37,373 nt of DNA from Magnetospirillum sp. WYHS-4 (GTDB lineage Bacteria; Pseudomonadota; Alphaproteobacteria; Rhodospirillales; GLO-3): NCBI GenBank assembly GCA_039908345.1, contig JAMOBD010000047.1, positions 1 to 37,373 of the forward strand, given 5' to 3'. Below the pieces are notes generated by a model. It was given only the letters and a program-made list of their open reading frames with translations. It was not told the DNA's origin and searched no databases. Every line of letters starts with the position of its first letter. Positions within the stretch are counted from its first letter, which is position 1. Position numbers and translations under genes: made by a program. Shown here piece after piece: positions 7,946-18,040 of the stretch.

Positions 7946-8962
7946 TCAATAGGCCCGTTCGATGCTGAAGGCCAGCAGGTCCAGGAGGGCCTGCTTTTCC
8001 GGAGCGTCGGGGAAGATGCCCAGGGCGTCGCGGGCGATGGCCCCGTAGTGGCGGGCCCGTTCCACCGTGTCGGCCAGCGCGTTGTGCTTCTGCATCAGGC
8101 CGATGGCCCGTTCCAGATCGACGTCCGACTGGTCCAGGTCTTCCAGGGTGCGCTTCCAGAAGGCACGTTCTTCCGCGTCGCCCCGCCGGAAGGCCAGCAC
8201 CACCGGCAGGGTGATCTTGCCCTCGCGGAAGTCGTCGCCCACCGCCTTGCCCAGTTCGGCCTGCTTGGCCGAATAGTCGAGCACGTCGTCGATCAACTGG
8301 AAGGCGATGCCCAGGTTCATGCCGTAGGAATCGAGGGCGTCTTCTTCCACCGGCGGGCGTTCCGCCACCACGGCGCCGATCCGGCAGGCCGCGGCGAACA
8401 GGGCGGCCGTCTTGCCCTTGATGACGTCCAGATAGGCGCTTTCGCCGGTTTCCGTGTCGTTGGCGGTCATCAACTGCATGACCTCGCCCTCGGCGATGGT
8501 GGCCGAGGTCCCCGACAGGATGGCCAGAACCTTGAGCGAGCCGTCCTCCACCATCAACTGGAAGGAACGGCTGAACAGGAAATCGCCCACCAGCACGCTG
8601 GCCTTGTTGCCGAACACCGCGTTGGCCGAGGCCAGGCCCCGCCGCAATAGGCTTTCGTCGACCACGTCGTCGTGCAGCAAGGTGGCGGTGTGAATGAATT
8701 CGACGCAGGCGGCCAGCTTGATGTGCCGGCTGCCGCGATAACCGCAGAGCCGGGCCGCGGCCAGGGTGAGCACCGGCCGCAACCGCTTTCCCCCCGCCGC
8801 GATGACATGGGTGGCGAGTTGCGGAATCATGGGCACGGGGCTGTCCATGCGCTGGAGGATCTGCTGGTTGACCAGCTTCAGGTCCTCGGCCACCAGGGTG
8901 GTCAGGCTGTCCAGCGACGGCTTCTTCTCGCGCTCCTTGTCGAGACTGACGACGACACCCAC
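7946..8962 (-). CDS. Long-chain all-trans polyprenyl diphosphate synthase (octa-/decaprenyl type)
   Basis: 338-residue prenyltransferase that elongates allylic diphosphate with isopentenyl diphosphate to make the ubiquinone side chain. Both aspartate-rich motifs are present: first DDVVD (D98-D102, in LLHDDVVDES) and second DDVLD (D225-D229, in FQLIDDVLDYS). GGKRLRP (57-63) is the homoallylic substrate site. Residues before the first DDxxD (FIHTATLL) are small, as in long-chain synthases. The GTG start at 8962 is chosen because GGAGG lies 8 bases upstream; longer readings run into the divergent gene. IspB-like versus decaprenyl specificity cannot be told from sequence alone. Confidence 0.93.
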   Translation of the reverse strand: MGVVVSLDKEREKKPSLDSLTTLVAEDLKLVNQQILQRMDSPVPMIPQLATHVIAAGGKRLRPVLTLAAARLCGYRGSRHIKLAACVEFIHTATLLHDDVVDESLLRRGLASANAVFGNKASVLVGDFLFSRSFQLMVEDGSLKVLAILSGTSATIAEGEVMQLMTANDTETGESAYLDVIKGKTAALFAAACRIGAVVAERPPVEEDALDSYGMNLGIAFQLIDDVLDYSAKQAELGKAVGDDFREGKITLPVVLAFRRGDAEERAFWKRTLEDLDQSDVDLERAIGLMQKHNALADTVERARHYGAIARDALGIFPDAPEKQALLDLLAFSIERAY

Positions 8963-9006
8963 GAATTGATCCTCCCGGTGCTTGACGCGCCTTGTATTAA
9001 CGAAGG

Positions 9007-9036
9007 AGCATAGGAATCGTCCTTGGGTTCGGTCAA
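9007..9036 (-). promoter_or_regulatory. Candidate promoter of the polyprenyl synthase gene
   Basis: On the minus strand TTGACC (9036-9031) and TATGCT (9012-9007) are separated by 18 bp, in the 95-bp spacer between the divergent synthase and methyltransferase genes. The expected leader is about 40 nt and contains the GGAGG ribosome site. Confidence 0.5.
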
Positions 9037-9057
9037 GCCCGCAAACGGGAGAATCGC

Positions 9058-9786
9058 ATGTCGGAGGCCTTTTCCGAGGATGGGCTGCTAGGCGGACGGG
9101 TCCGTCTGCGTCAGCCGCGCGCCGGCTACCGGGCCGCCATCGATCCCGTCCTGCTGGCCGCGGCGGCCCCGGTCCGCCCCGGCCAGCGGGTTCTCGACCT
9201 GGGTTGCGGCGCCGGGGCGGCGGCGCTTTGTCTGGCTTGGCGCGTCCAGGAGGCGGTCGTCGTCGGATTGGAACTGCAGCCCGACATGGCGGACCTCGCG
9301 CGTCACAACGCGGCGGCCAACGGGCTGGGGGATCGAGTCGAAATCCTGGATGGCGACCTGCTGCACCCACCTGCCGATCTCGCTCCGGAAAGCTTCGACC
9401 AAGTCATCATGAACCCGCCGTTCCAGGAAACCGGCCAGGGGCCACCACCGCCCCATGTCGGCAAGGCGGCCGCCCACGTGGAGGGCGAAGCGGTGCTGGG
9501 GGATTGGCTGGCGGCCGGCATGGGATTCCTCAAGTCCAAGGGCTGGCTCACCCTGGTCCATCGCGCCGACCGCCTGGACCAGCTGCTGGCCGGCTTGGCG
9601 GGAAGCCTGGAGGTTCTGCCGCTCTGGCCGGGCGCCGGCAAGCCGGCCAGGCGGGTGATCGTCCGCGTCCGCAAGGATGGCCGGGCACCGCTGGTCCTCC
9701 ATCCGGGCCTGGTCCTGCACCAGGCCGATGGCCGCTACACCCCCGAGGCGGAAGCCATTCTGCGCGATGGCGCGCCGCTGACCTGA
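9058..9786 (+). CDS. TrmN6-like (COG4123) N6-adenine methyltransferase
   Basis: 242-residue Rossmann-fold methyltransferase using S-adenosylmethionine. Motif I is VLDLGCGAGAAAL (45-57), the acidic end of strand 2 is LELQ (71-74), and NPPF (119-122) is the catalytic loop of N6-adenine methyltransferases. In E. coli TrmN6 (YfiC) methylates A37 of tRNA1-Val; the alphaproteobacterial relatives share this pattern, including the N-terminal RQPRAGYRAAIDPVLLAA. The true substrate (tRNA, or a small molecule in other COG4123 members) is not certain. The ATG follows GGGAGA. It is divergent from the polyprenyl synthase gene and 12 bp upstream of the S49 peptidase gene, so probably co-transcribed with it. 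Confidence 0.85.
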   Translation: MSEAFSEDGLLGGRVRLRQPRAGYRAAIDPVLLAAAAPVRPGQRVLDLGCGAGAAALCLAWRVQEAVVVGLELQPDMADLARHNAAANGLGDRVEILDGDLLHPPADLAPESFDQVIMNPPFQETGQGPPPPHVGKAAAHVEGEAVLGDWLAAGMGFLKSKGWLTLVHRADRLDQLLAGLAGSLEVLPLWPGAGKPARRVIVRVRKDGRAPLVLHPGLVLHQADGRYTPEAEAILRDGAPLT

Positions 9787-9798
9787 AAGGATCGTTCC

Positions 9799-10665
9799 AT
9801 GCCGCCCCGCCGTTCGCTTTTCCGTTCCGCCCTGGCGTTGCTGCCGCTTGCCCGCTTCCGCAACCCGCCGCCGGTGGTGGCGGTGGTGCGGCTGGACGGC
9901 GTCATCCTGCGGCCGGGCGGCTTCCATCGCGGCCTGTCCCTGGCGGGCCTCGCCGGGGTGCTGGACCGCGCCTTCAACCTGCCCGATCTGAGCGCCGTAG
10001 CCCTGGCGGTCAACTCGCCGGGCGGCTCGCCGGTCCAATCGGCCCTGATCGCCAAGCGCATCCGCGCCCTGGCGGCGGAAAAGGGCCTGCCGGTCTACGC
10101 CTTCGCGGAAGACGTGGCGGCGTCCGGCGGCTACTGGCTGGCCGCTGCGGCCGACAAGCTTTATGCCGAGCCCGCCTCCATCGTCGGTTCCATCGGGGTC
10201 GTGACCTCGGGCTTCGGCTTCCCCGACCTGTTGCGCCGCCTGGGCATCGAGCGGCGGCTTTACACCGCCGGCAACCGCAAGGCCCAACACGACCCCTTCC
10301 TGCGCGAGAAGCCGGAGGACCTGACCCATCTGGCATCCATACAGGCAGACATGCACGCGGCCTTCATCACCTGGGTGAAGGAACGCCGCGGGGGCAGGCT
10401 GAAGGCCTCCGACGATATCCTGTTCGGGGGCGATTTCTGGACCGGCGGCCAAGCCCTCGCCCTGGGCCTGGTCGACGGCCTGGGCGACCTGCGCACGGTC
10501 CTGCGGGCCGAGTACGGCGACAAGGTCCGCCTGCGCCCGATAGGCGAGCGGCGCCCCTGGTGGCGGTCCTGGCGCGGCCCGGCCGGCAGCTTCCCCGCCG
10601 ACTGGACCGACGGCCTGCTGGCTTCCCTGGAGGAACGCGCCGCCTGGAGTCGGTTCGGTCTATAA
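9799..10665 (+). CDS. S49 family serine peptidase (SppA/SohB-like signal peptide peptidase)
   Basis: 288-residue S49 peptidase with a Ser/Lys dyad. The nucleophile is S109 in VAASGGYW and the general base is K161 in AGNRKAQHDPF, spaced 52 residues apart as expected. NSPGGSPVQS (73-82) forms the oxyanion-type loop. The N-terminus (residues 4-20, LFRSALALLPLARF) is moderately hydrophobic and could be a membrane anchor, although it is short and arginine-rich. It is the single-domain form, as in SohB. It follows the methyltransferase gene by 12 bp and converges on the next gene, overlapping it by 6 bp. Expected role: degradation of cleaved signal peptides or membrane-protein quality control (family knowledge). 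Confidence 0.88.
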   Translation: MPPRRSLFRSALALLPLARFRNPPPVVAVVRLDGVILRPGGFHRGLSLAGLAGVLDRAFNLPDLSAVALAVNSPGGSPVQSALIAKRIRALAAEKGLPVYAFAEDVAASGGYWLAAAADKLYAEPASIVGSIGVVTSGFGFPDLLRRLGIERRLYTAGNRKAQHDPFLREKPEDLTHLASIQADMHAAFITWVKERRGGRLKASDDILFGGDFWTGGQALALGLVDGLGDLRTVLRAEYGDKVRLRPIGERRPWWRSWRGPAGSFPADWTDGLLASLEERAAWSRFGL

Positions 10666-11253
10666 CACCGGGATGGCGGCGTCCACTTTGTCCGCCTCCT
10701 GGGCGAAGGTGGCGACCAGTTGGCTCGGATCGCCGCCGCTCACCTTCCAGTACTGGTACCAGTACTGGCCATGGGCGGCGTTGCCGACCGGAATGGCCGC
10801 CGGAATCTTCTTGAAGGCGACGCGCGCCAGATAGATGCCGAACAGGTCGTTGCCGGCCAGCAGATCCTGCACCAAGTTGCCGTCGGGGAAGAAAGGCGCG
10901 TCCGGCGTCCCATAGCTGGGCAGCGCGGCCGTCGCCGCCGCCAGATCGTCGACGGAACATCCCCCGACCGCCGCCAGCTTGGCCATGAAGGGCCGCGGCT
11001 GCGCATAAGTCAGGGTGTCCTTGGCACGATGGGCCTCGAACTGGAAGAAGCTGCGGGCCGGGCCGCCGGCCATCTGCTCCCGCAACGAGATCATCGCCCC
11101 CTCGTGCGCCGCGACGTGCAGAAGGAAGCGCTTGGCGTTGTCCTGAGCGGCCGGCTGGCTGGCGCCATCCAGATCGGCCGACATCTGGCCCAAAAGGTCC
11201 CAGAAGGTCGCGACCCGCGTCGCGAGAGGCTGTGTAACGTCGACGTTCGGCAT
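10660..11253 (-). CDS. Phage-lysozyme-like protein of unknown function
   Basis: 197 residues, no signal peptide and no membrane segment. I recognise no named family, but two stretches resemble small tailed-phage proteins thought to have a lysozyme/transglycosylase-like fold: LLHVAAHEG (E51), then EQMAGGPARSFFQFEAHRAK (59-78), and near the C-terminus RVAFKKIPAAIPVG followed by YWYQYWKVSGGDP. In phage versions these read AxxESxxxRQxxGGPAxGxxQxEPxTHxD and YRVPxxLPxxxxxxxxxxYWKxxYNTxxG. If the parallel is right, E51 is the candidate catalytic acid. It stands alone on the minus strand with no other phage genes nearby. It overlaps the convergent peptidase gene by 6 bp. Confidence 0.6.
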   Translation of the reverse strand: MPNVDVTQPLATRVATFWDLLGQMSADLDGASQPAAQDNAKRFLLHVAAHEGAMISLREQMAGGPARSFFQFEAHRAKDTLTYAQPRPFMAKLAAVGGCSVDDLAAATAALPSYGTPDAPFFPDGNLVQDLLAGNDLFGIYLARVAFKKIPAAIPVGNAAHGQYWYQYWKVSGGDPSQLVATFAQEADKVDAAIPVL

Positions 11254-11372
11254 GGCTATTTCCCCGATCTATGCATCGCGTGACATTCAATCCCATGGTC
11301 GCGCACACGATAAGAGTATGTCATACAAAAGCACATCAACCAACAATATTGCGACATCGGCAAGGGCCCGCC

Positions 11373-11402
11373 TTGACCTTGCCGCCGTCCCGCCTCTACA
11401 AA
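11373..11402 (+). promoter_or_regulatory. Candidate promoter of the zinc-ribbon membrane protein gene
   Basis: TTGACC (11373-11378), an 18-bp spacer and TACAAA (11397-11402). The predicted transcription start coincides with the ATG at 11410 and no Shine-Dalgarno sequence precedes it, so the message may be leaderless. The rest of the 156-bp spacer (11254-11409) is relatively AT-rich and shows no other clear site. Confidence 0.4.
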
Positions 11403-11409
11403 GACGGTC

Positions 11410-11679
11410 ATGTTCGGCTTCAGCATCACCAAGATACTCTTCACCCTGGCGGCCATCCTGGCGGTCTGGTACGGCTACAAGTGGATCAACCGCCTTGGGG
11501 AAGTGCGGGCCGCCGAACGCAAGCCGATCCGGCCCGGCAATCCGTTCGTCCGCGCCGCAGCAGCGCCGCCGCCCGCCGAGGACGTCGAGGACATGAAGGC
11601 CTGCCCCGCCTGCGGCACCTACGTGATGGCCCGCGGCGCCCGCGCCTGCGGCCGTGGCGACTGCCCCTATCCCAGGTAG
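11410..11679 (+). CDS. Small membrane-anchored zinc-ribbon protein (PP0621-like)
   Basis: 89 residues. One N-terminal membrane helix (ITKILFTLAAILAVWYGYKW, residues 6-25) is followed by a charged linker and a C-terminal four-cysteine module CPACGTYV...CGRGDCPYP (C64, C67, C79, C84) that probably binds zinc. This layout matches short PP0621-type proteins common in Proteobacteria, whose role is unknown. It is upstream of glyQ on the same strand but with its own promoter-like sequence and a 123-bp gap, so not clearly in that operon. Confidence 0.8.
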   Translation: MFGFSITKILFTLAAILAVWYGYKWINRLGEVRAAERKPIRPGNPFVRAAAAPPPAEDVEDMKACPACGTYVMARGARACGRGDCPYPR

Positions 11680-11729
11680 ATCGGTGCACCTTCTTCTCGT
11701 CTCGACCGAGGAATAGGCCTTTCCCCGGC

Positions 11730-11758
11730 TTGACCGTTTCCAAAGCGGCCGGTACAGT
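11730..11758 (+). promoter_or_regulatory. Candidate sigma-70 promoter of glyQ-glyS-ppdK
   Basis: TTGACC (11730-11735), 17-bp spacer, TACAGT (11753-11758). The start of transcription would be near 11765, giving a leader of about 38 nt that contains the AGGGGG ribosome site before the ATG at 11803. Confidence 0.5.
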
Positions 11759-11802
11759 CGTTTCCAGCGTGCTGCAGCGCAACAACCCGGACAGGGGGAC
11801 GC

Positions 11803-12681
11803 ATGGGGGGCGACGTCAAGAAGAGGCCGAGTTTCCAGTCGCTTATCCTGGCCCTCCAGACCTTTTGGGCGGAACGCGGCTGCGTGATCCTGCAACCCTT
11901 CGACATGGAAGTGGGGGCCGGCACCTTCCATCCCGCCACGACCTTGCGCGCCCTGGGGCCGGAGCCCTGGAAGGCGGCCTACGTGCAGCCTTCGCGCCGG
12001 CCCACCGACGGCCGCTACGGCGAGAACCCCAACCGGCTGCAGCACTATTACCAGTTCCAGGCGATCCTGAAGCCCTCGCCGGCCGACGTGCTCGACTTGT
12101 ATCTGGCGAGCCTCAAACACCTGGGCATCGATCCCGCGCTGCACGACATCCGCTTCGTGGAAGACGACTGGGAAAGCCCGACGCTGGGCGCCTGGGGCCT
12201 GGGCTGGGAAGTCTGGTGCGACGGCATGGAAGTCACCCAGTTCACCTATTTCCAGCAGGTGGGCGGCTTCGAATGCAACCCGGTCGCCGCCGAAATCACC
12301 TACGGCCTGGAACGTCTGGCCATGTACATCCAGGGCGTCGAGAACGTCTACGACCTGGACTTCAACGGCGCCGGGGTCTCCTACGGCGACGTCTTCCTGC
12401 AGAACGAACGGGAACAGTCGGCCTACAACTTCGAACACGCCGACACCGAGATGCTGTTCCGCCACTTCGTCGATGCGGAAAAGGAATGCCAAGCCATACT
12501 CGACAAGGGGCTTGCCCTGCCGGCCTATGACCAGTGCGTCAAGGCCAGCCACCGATTCAACCTGCTGGACGCCCGCGGGGCGATCAGCGTCACCGAGCGC
12601 GCCTCCTACATCGGCCGCGTCCGCGCGCTGGCCAAGGGCTGCTGCGAAACCTGGCTGAAGAGCCGGGGACATGGAGCCTGA
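11803..12681 (+). CDS. glyQ: Glycine--tRNA ligase alpha subunit
   Basis: 292-residue class II synthetase subunit that forms glycyl-adenylate and, with GlyS, charges tRNA-Gly as an alpha2beta2 enzyme. Family hallmarks are visible: [20 protein letters not shown], the motif 2 region [27 protein letters not shown], and [32 protein letters not shown] (motif 3), described here by its key parts QQVGG and [11 protein letters not shown]. Length is typical (about 300). The start is preceded by AGGGGG. The gene is followed immediately by glyS, with only one base (12682) between the stop codon and the GlyS ATG. Confidence 0.98.
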   Translation: MGGDVKKRPSFQSLILALQTFWAERGCVILQPFDMEVGAGTFHPATTLRALGPEPWKAAYVQPSRRPTDGRYGENPNRLQHYYQFQAILKPSPADVLDLYLASLKHLGIDPALHDIRFVEDDWESPTLGAWGLGWEVWCDGMEVTQFTYFQQVGGFECNPVAAEITYGLERLAMYIQGVENVYDLDFNGAGVSYGDVFLQNEREQSAYNFEHADTEMLFRHFVDAEKECQAILDKGLALPAYDQCVKASHRFNLLDARGAISVTERASYIGRVRALAKGCCETWLKSRGHGA

Positions 12682-12682
12682 G

Positions 12683-14758
12683 ATGGCCGAACTGCTGCTC
12701 GAACTCTATTCCGAGGAAATCCCGGCCCGCATGCAGGCCCGCGCGGCGGACGACCTGAAGCGTCTGGTGACCGAAGGCCTGAAGGCCGCCGGTCTCGCCT
12801 TCGCCAAGGCGGAAAGTCATGTCACCCCGCGCCGCCTGGCTCTGGCGGTGGACGGCCTGCCCACCGCCCAGCCCGACGTGCGGGAGGAGAAGCGCGGCCC
12901 CCGCGTGGATGCTCCGCAGAACGCCATCGACGGCTTCCTCAAGTCGTCCGGCTTGACCCTGGACCAGTGCGAAAAGCGCGATACCGGCAAGGGCGTCTTC
13001 TGGTTCGCGGTCATCGAGAAGAAGGGCGGGCCCACCGCCGCCGTGCTGCCCGCCATCCTGGAAAAGGCCATGGCCGACCTGCCCTGGCCCAAGTCCATGC
13101 GCTGGGGCGCCAACCCGGAACGCTGGGTGCGACCGCTGCACAGCATCGTCTGCCTGTTCGACGGCACGGTGGCACCCGTCTCCTTCGGGGCGGTACGGGC
13201 CGGCGAGACGACGCGCGGCCATCGCTTCCTGGCCCCCGACGCTTTTACCGTGACGGACTTCGCCGGCTACAAAGCCAAACTCCGCGCCGCCAAGGTGATC
13301 CTGGACGCCGGCGAACGCCGCGCCCTGATCCTCAAGGAGGCGGAGCGCCTCGCCGAATCCCGCGGCTTCCGGCTGAAGCGCGACGAAGGCCTGCTGGACG
13401 AGGTGACCGGATTGGTGGAATGGCCGGTGGTGCTGATGGGCCATATCGACGTGGCCTTCATGGACGTACCGCCCGAGGTGCTGACCACCGCCATGCGGGC
13501 GCACCAGAAGTATTTCTCGGTGCTCGACCAGGACGGCACCCTGGCCCCCGTGTTCATCGTCGTCGCCAACACGGAAGCCGCCGAAGACAACCGCCACGTC
13601 ATCGCCGGTAACGAGCGCGTGCTGCGCGCCCGCCTGTCGGACGCCAAGTTCTTCTGGGACCAGGACCGCAAGAACCGCCTGGAAAGCCGCCTGCCCGCCC
13701 TGGGGGACCGCATCTTCTACGCCGGGCTGGGCTCCATGGCCGACAAGGCCAAGCGCATTTCCGAACTGGCCGGGCGGCTCTGCCACTACATCGACGGCGC
13801 CGACCGGACGCTCGCCATGCGGGCCGGCGGACTGTCCAAGGCCGACCTGGCGTCCGGCATGGTGGGCGAGTTCCCCGAACTGCAGGGCATCATGGGCCGC
13901 TACTACGCCCTGGCCGACAGCGAGCATACCGAGGTGGCCGAAGCCGTCGCCGAGCACTATTCCCCGCTGGGTCCCAACGACCGCTGCCCAACCAAGCCGG
14001 TCAGCGTCGCCGTGGCCTTGGCCGACAAGCTGGACACCCTGGCGGGCTTCTGGATGATCGGCGAGAAGCCCACCGGCTCCAAGGACCCCTTCGCGCTGCG
14101 CCGCGCCGCCCTGGGCGTCATCCGCCTGGTGATCGAGAACGGGCTGCGCCTGCCGCTGCTGCAGGCCTTCGCCGACGCCCGCGCCGGCTACGCGGGGGCG
14201 AGCGAAGCTGCGGCCCAAGGGGCCGACTTGCTCGATTTCTTCGCCGACCGCCTGAAGGTCCACCTGAAGGAAAAGGGCGTGCGCCACGACCTCGTCGCCG
14301 CCGTCTTCGCGGTGGGCGGGGAAGACGACCTGGTGCGCCTGCTGGCCCGTGTCGAGGCCCTGAAGCAATTCCTCGATTCCGACGACGGCGCCAACCTGCT
14401 CGTCGCCTTTCGCCGAGCCGCCAACATCCTGCGCATCGAGGAAAAGAAGGACGGCCGTTCCTACGACGAGGCGGCCGACGAATCCCGCCTCGCCCAGGAC
14501 GAGGAAAAGACCCTTTTCGCGGCCCTGGCGGACACACGCCGCCTGAGCGCCGCCGCTCTCGAAGAGGAACGATTCGCCGAGGCCATGGCGGCGCTCGCCC
14601 GCCTGCGCCAGCCGGTGGACGCGTTTTTCGACCACGTCACCGTCAACAGTGACGACAAGGACTTGCGGACCAACCGCTTGCGACTGCTCTCGTACATCCG
14701 ATCGGCCCTAGCCGGGGTCGCCGATTTTTCCCGAATCGAAGGGGGACAGACGTCATGA
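12683..14758 (+). CDS. glyS: Glycine--tRNA ligase beta subunit
   Basis: 691-residue beta subunit responsible for tRNA recognition. The N-terminus [18 protein letters not shown] is the family signature and fixes the start at 12683; a longer reading from 12671 would only add MEPE inside the glyQ end. The middle contains the HD-like domain and the conserved [11 protein letters not shown] and [12 protein letters not shown] motifs; the C-terminus has a DALR-type anticodon-binding domain. The stop overlaps the ppdK start (ATGA), so glyQ, glyS and ppdK form one transcription unit with coupled translation. No anomalies. Confidence 0.98.
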   Translation: MAELLLELYSEEIPARMQARAADDLKRLVTEGLKAAGLAFAKAESHVTPRRLALAVDGLPTAQPDVREEKRGPRVDAPQNAIDGFLKSSGLTLDQCEKRDTGKGVFWFAVIEKKGGPTAAVLPAILEKAMADLPWPKSMRWGANPERWVRPLHSIVCLFDGTVAPVSFGAVRAGETTRGHRFLAPDAFTVTDFAGYKAKLRAAKVILDAGERRALILKEAERLAESRGFRLKRDEGLLDEVTGLVEWPVVLMGHIDVAFMDVPPEVLTTAMRAHQKYFSVLDQDGTLAPVFIVVANTEAAEDNRHVIAGNERVLRARLSDAKFFWDQDRKNRLESRLPALGDRIFYAGLGSMADKAKRISELAGRLCHYIDGADRTLAMRAGGLSKADLASGMVGEFPELQGIMGRYYALADSEHTEVAEAVAEHYSPLGPNDRCPTKPVSVAVALADKLDTLAGFWMIGEKPTGSKDPFALRRAALGVIRLVIENGLRLPLLQAFADARAGYAGASEAAAQGADLLDFFADRLKVHLKEKGVRHDLVAAVFAVGGEDDLVRLLARVEALKQFLDSDDGANLLVAFRRAANILRIEEKKDGRSYDEAADESRLAQDEEKTLFAALADTRRLSAAALEEERFAEAMAALARLRQPVDAFFDHVTVNSDDKDLRTNRLRLLSYIRSALAGVADFSRIEGGQTS

Positions 14759-17505
14759 CCAAAGCCACGACGAAAACCAAGACCGCCGCGAAGCCCAAGG
14801 CCGCCGCCAAGGCCAAGCCGGGCGCCAAGGGAACCAAGTGGGTCTACCGCTTCGGCGACGGCGGGGCCGAAGGCCGCGCCGACATGAAGAATTTGCTGGG
14901 CGGCAAGGGCGCCAATTTGGCCGAGATGGCCGGCATCGGCCTGCCGGTGCCGCCGGGCTTCACCATCACCACCGAGCTTTGCACCTTCTTCTACCAGAAC
15001 AAGCAGACCTATCCGGCCGACCTGGAAAAGCAGGTGACCGACGCCGTCGCCTGGATGGAGAAGGTGCTGGGCAAGAAGTTCGGCGACCCCAAGAATCCGT
15101 TGCTGGTTTCCGTGCGCTCGGGTGCCCGGGCTTCCATGCCCGGCATGATGGATACCGTGCTGAACCTGGGCCTGAACGACGAGACCGTCGAGGGACTGGT
15201 CAAGAACAGCAACGATCCCCGCTTCGCCTACGACAGCTACCGGCGCTTCATCACCATGTATTCCAACGTGGTGCTGGGCATCGACCATCATAATTTCGAG
15301 GAGATCCTCTCCGACCACAAGGAGAAGAAGGGCTACCGCCTCGACACCGACATGAAGGCCGACGACTGGAAGGAAATGGTCAAGGCCTACAAGGCGACCG
15401 TCAAGAAGATCCAGAAGAAGCCCTTCCCGACCGATCCGAAGGAACAGCTCTGGGGCGCCGTCGGCGCCGTGTTCGGCAGCTGGATGAACCAGCGCGCCAT
15501 CACTTACCGCAAGCTGCACGACATTCCGGAAAGCTGGGGCACCGCCGTCAACGTGCAATCCATGGTGTTCGGCAACATGGGCGAGGACTGCGCCACCGGC
15601 GTCTGTTTCAGCCGCAATCCGTCCACCGGCGACAAGCACTTCTACGGCGAGTATCTGGTCAACGCCCAGGGCGAGGACGTGGTGGCCGGCATCCGCACCC
15701 CGCAATGCCTGACCGTCTACGAGAAGAAGCTCCAGGGCTCCAAGCTGCCGTCCATGGAAGAGGTCATGCCCGTCGTCTACAAGCAACTGGACGCCGTGCG
15801 CGCCAAGCTGGAAAAGCACTACAAGGACATGCAGGACATGGAGTTCACCATCCAGCAGAACAAGCTGTGGATGCTCCAGACCCGCACCGGCAAGCGCACC
15901 GCCGCCGCCGCGCTGAAGATCGCGGTCGACATGTGCAACGAGAAGCTGATCGACAAGGCCGAAGCCGTGCGCCGCGTCGACCCGGCCCAGATCGACCAGT
16001 TGCTGCATCCACGTCTCGATCCGAAGGCCAAGAAGCAGATCATCGCCAAGGGCCTGCCCGCCTCGCCGGGCGCCGCGTCCGGCAAGGTGGTGTTCAGCGC
16101 CGCCGACGCCGAGGATTGGGCGCACCGGGGCGAGAAGGTGCTGCTGGTGCGCATCGAGACCAGCCCCGACGACATCGGCGGCATGCACGTCGCGGAAGGC
16201 ATCCTGACCACCCGCGGCGGCATGACCAGCCACGCCGCCGTGGTGGCGCGCGGTATGGGCACGCCCTGCGTGGCCGGCGCCGGCGACCTCAAGGTCGACT
16301 ACAAGGCCAAGACCGTCTCGGTCGGCAAGACCGTGGTCAAGGAAGGCGAGGTGATGACCATCGACGGCTCGTCCGGCGAAGTGATGGTGGGCGCCGTGCC
16401 GACCATCCAGCCCAAGATGACCGGCGAGTTCGGCGTCCTGATGAAGTGGGTGGACGAAATCCGCACTCTGGGTGTGCGGGCCAACGCCGAAACCCCGCTG
16501 GACGCCAAGACCGCCCGCGAGTTCGGGGCGGAAGGCATCGGGCTCTGCCGCACCGAGCACATGTTCTTCGACCCGCAGCGCATCATCCATATGCGCGAGA
16601 TGATCCTGGCCGAGGACGAGATGGGCCGCCGCAAGGCGCTGGACAAGCTGCTGCCGTACCAGCGCAAAGACTTCGTCGACCTGTTCACCATCATGGAAGG
16701 CCTGCCGGTTACGGTGCGCCTGCTCGATCCGCCGCTGCACGAGTTCATCCCGCATACCGATGCGGAAATGAAGGAAGTCGCCGCGGCCTCGGGCACCACG
16801 GTGATGCGCATCAAGCAGGCCTCGGAAGCCCTGCACGAGTTCAATCCCATGCTGGGCCATCGCGGCTGCCGCTTGGGGGTCACCTATCCCGAGATCTACG
16901 AGATGCAGGCCCGCGCCATCTTCGAGGCAGCCTGCCAACTGGCCAAGAAAGGCAAGAAGGTGTTCCCCGAGGTCATGATCCCGCTTGTCGGCATCAAGGC
17001 GGAACTGGATCGCATGACCGTGGTGGTCCGCCGGGTCGCCGAGGAGGTCATGGCCAAGGCCAAGATCAAGCTGGACTACAAGGTCGGGACCATGATCGAG
17101 TTGCCGCGCGCCGCGCTCAGGGCGGGCGAGATCGCCGAGACGGCCGAATTCTTCAGCTTCGGCACCAATGACCTGACCCAGACCACCTTCGGTCTGTCGC
17201 GCGACGACGCGGGCAATTTCCTGACCAAGTACATCGACCTAGGCGTCATCGAGAAGGACCCCTTCGTCACCCTGGATCGGGACGGCGTCGGCGAATTGAT
17301 CCGAATCGCCGCCGAACGCGGTCGCAAGACCCGCAAGGGCATCAAGCTGGGCATCTGCGGCGAACATGGCGGCGATCCGGCCTCGGTGAAGTTCTGCCAC
17401 GAGGCGGGGCTGAACTACGTCTCCTGCTCGCCCTACCGCGTGCCCATCGCGCGCCTGGCGGCGGCCCAGGCGGCCCTGCACGTCAAGGCCGAGAACAACG
17501 CCTGA
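14755..17505 (+). CDS. ppdK: Pyruvate, phosphate dikinase
   Basis: 916-residue enzyme interconverting pyruvate + ATP + Pi and phosphoenolpyruvate + AMP + PPi. Domains in order: ATP-grasp N-terminal part ([21 protein letters not shown] and [16 protein letters not shown]), phosphohistidine domain with [15 protein letters not shown] (H493), and PEP/pyruvate barrel with [10 protein letters not shown] and [10 protein letters not shown] (C868). The first 25 residues are a low-complexity lysine/alanine/threonine tail ([20 protein letters not shown]...) before the conserved KWVYRFGDG. Downstream is a GC-rich hairpin terminator. Together with the PPi-type phosphofructokinase encoded in this window, it points to reversible PPi-linked glycolysis. 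Many bacterial PPDKs are controlled by a DUF299 regulatory protein; none is seen here. Confidence 0.98.
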   Translation: MTKATTKTKTAAKPKAAAKAKPGAKGTKWVYRFGDGGAEGRADMKNLLGGKGANLAEMAGIGLPVPPGFTITTELCTFFYQNKQTYPADLEKQVTDAVAWMEKVLGKKFGDPKNPLLVSVRSGARASMPGMMDTVLNLGLNDETVEGLVKNSNDPRFAYDSYRRFITMYSNVVLGIDHHNFEEILSDHKEKKGYRLDTDMKADDWKEMVKAYKATVKKIQKKPFPTDPKEQLWGAVGAVFGSWMNQRAITYRKLHDIPESWGTAVNVQSMVFGNMGEDCATGVCFSRNPSTGDKHFYGEYLVNAQGEDVVAGIRTPQCLTVYEKKLQGSKLPSMEEVMPVVYKQLDAVRAKLEKHYKDMQDMEFTIQQNKLWMLQTRTGKRTAAAALKIAVDMCNEKLIDKAEAVRRVDPAQIDQLLHPRLDPKAKKQIIAKGLPASPGAASGKVVFSAADAEDWAHRGEKVLLVRIETSPDDIGGMHVAEGILTTRGGMTSHAAVVARGMGTPCVAGAGDLKVDYKAKTVSVGKTVVKEGEVMTIDGSSGEVMVGAVPTIQPKMTGEFGVLMKWVDEIRTLGVRANAETPLDAKTAREFGAEGIGLCRTEHMFFDPQRIIHMREMILAEDEMGRRKALDKLLPYQRKDFVDLFTIMEGLPVTVRLLDPPLHEFIPHTDAEMKEVAAASGTTVMRIKQASEALHEFNPMLGHRGCRLGVTYPEIYEMQARAIFEAACQLAKKGKKVFPEVMIPLVGIKAELDRMTVVVRRVAEEVMAKAKIKLDYKVGTMIELPRAALRAGEIAETAEFFSFGTNDLTQTTFGLSRDDAGNFLTKYIDLGVIEKDPFVTLDRDGVGELIRIAAERGRKTRKGIKLGICGEHGGDPASVKFCHEAGLNYVSCSPYRVPIARLAAAQAALHVKAENNA

Positions 17506-17530
17506 TCCCGCCTTCCGGAACGGCGGCAAG

Positions 17531-17562
17531 GGGCGGCGGGACATCCCGCCGCCCTTCTGCTA
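17531..17562 (+). terminator. Rho-independent-like terminator after ppdK
   Basis: GGGCGGCGGG (17531-17540), loop ACAT, CCCGCCGCCC (17545-17554): a perfect 10-bp GC stem, followed by TTCTGCT. The T tract is short, so some read-through to the HIT gene 35 bp downstream is likely. Confidence 0.65.
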
Positions 17563-17589
17563 TCCTGGCACCAGGGACGGAGGTGGGCC

Positions 17590-18012
17590 ATGATTACCGA
17601 TTCCGCTTGCATCTTCTGCAAGATCGTCGCGGGGGATATCCCCTGCTTCAAGCTCTGGGAAGACGAACGAACGCTCGCCTTCATGGACATCAACCCCGCC
17701 AATCCGGGCCATGCCCTGGCGATCGCCAAGAACCACGCCCCCGACATCTTCTCCCTTCCGCCCGCGGATCTGGCGGCGGCGGCGGCGACGGCGCAACGGG
17801 TGGCGTTGGCGCTGCGAGCGGTGCTGGCCCCGGCCGGGATCAACCTGGTGCAGGCCAACGGGCCGGCCGCCGCCCAGTCGGTCCCCCATCTGCATATCCA
17901 CATCCTGCCGCGCCGTGCCGACGACGGCTTGGCTCTCAACTGGGAACCGATACCCGGCGACATGGCGGCCATCGGCGAACTGGCTGCTCGGGTACGGGCG
18001 GCAATCGTCTAG
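17590..18012 (+). CDS. HIT family nucleotide hydrolase/transferase
   Basis: 140 residues with the histidine triad H100-L-H102-I-H104 (PHLHIHILPR) and the N-terminal CIFCKIVAGDIP found in Hint-type HIT proteins, where the two cysteines (C8 and C11) belong to a zinc-binding site in many members. Hint proteins hydrolyse adenosine 5'-phosphoramidates or AppN-type compounds; the exact substrate here is unknown. A terminator-like hairpin separates it from ppdK, and ppk2 follows 75 bp downstream. The start is the ATG at 17590, preceded by GGACGGAGG. Confidence 0.9.
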   Translation: MITDSACIFCKIVAGDIPCFKLWEDERTLAFMDINPANPGHALAIAKNHAPDIFSLPPADLAAAAATAQRVALALRAVLAPAGINLVQANGPAAAQSVPHLHIHILPRRADDGLALNWEPIPGDMAAIGELAARVRAAIV

Positions 18013-18040
18013 AGACCATCTCGCAACCCTCTGGGAATCC

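Noticed and set aside
12671-12682. Earlier ATG for glyS at 12671
   Set aside because: It would only add MEPE, overlapping glyQ; the family N-terminus MAELLLEL begins at 12683.
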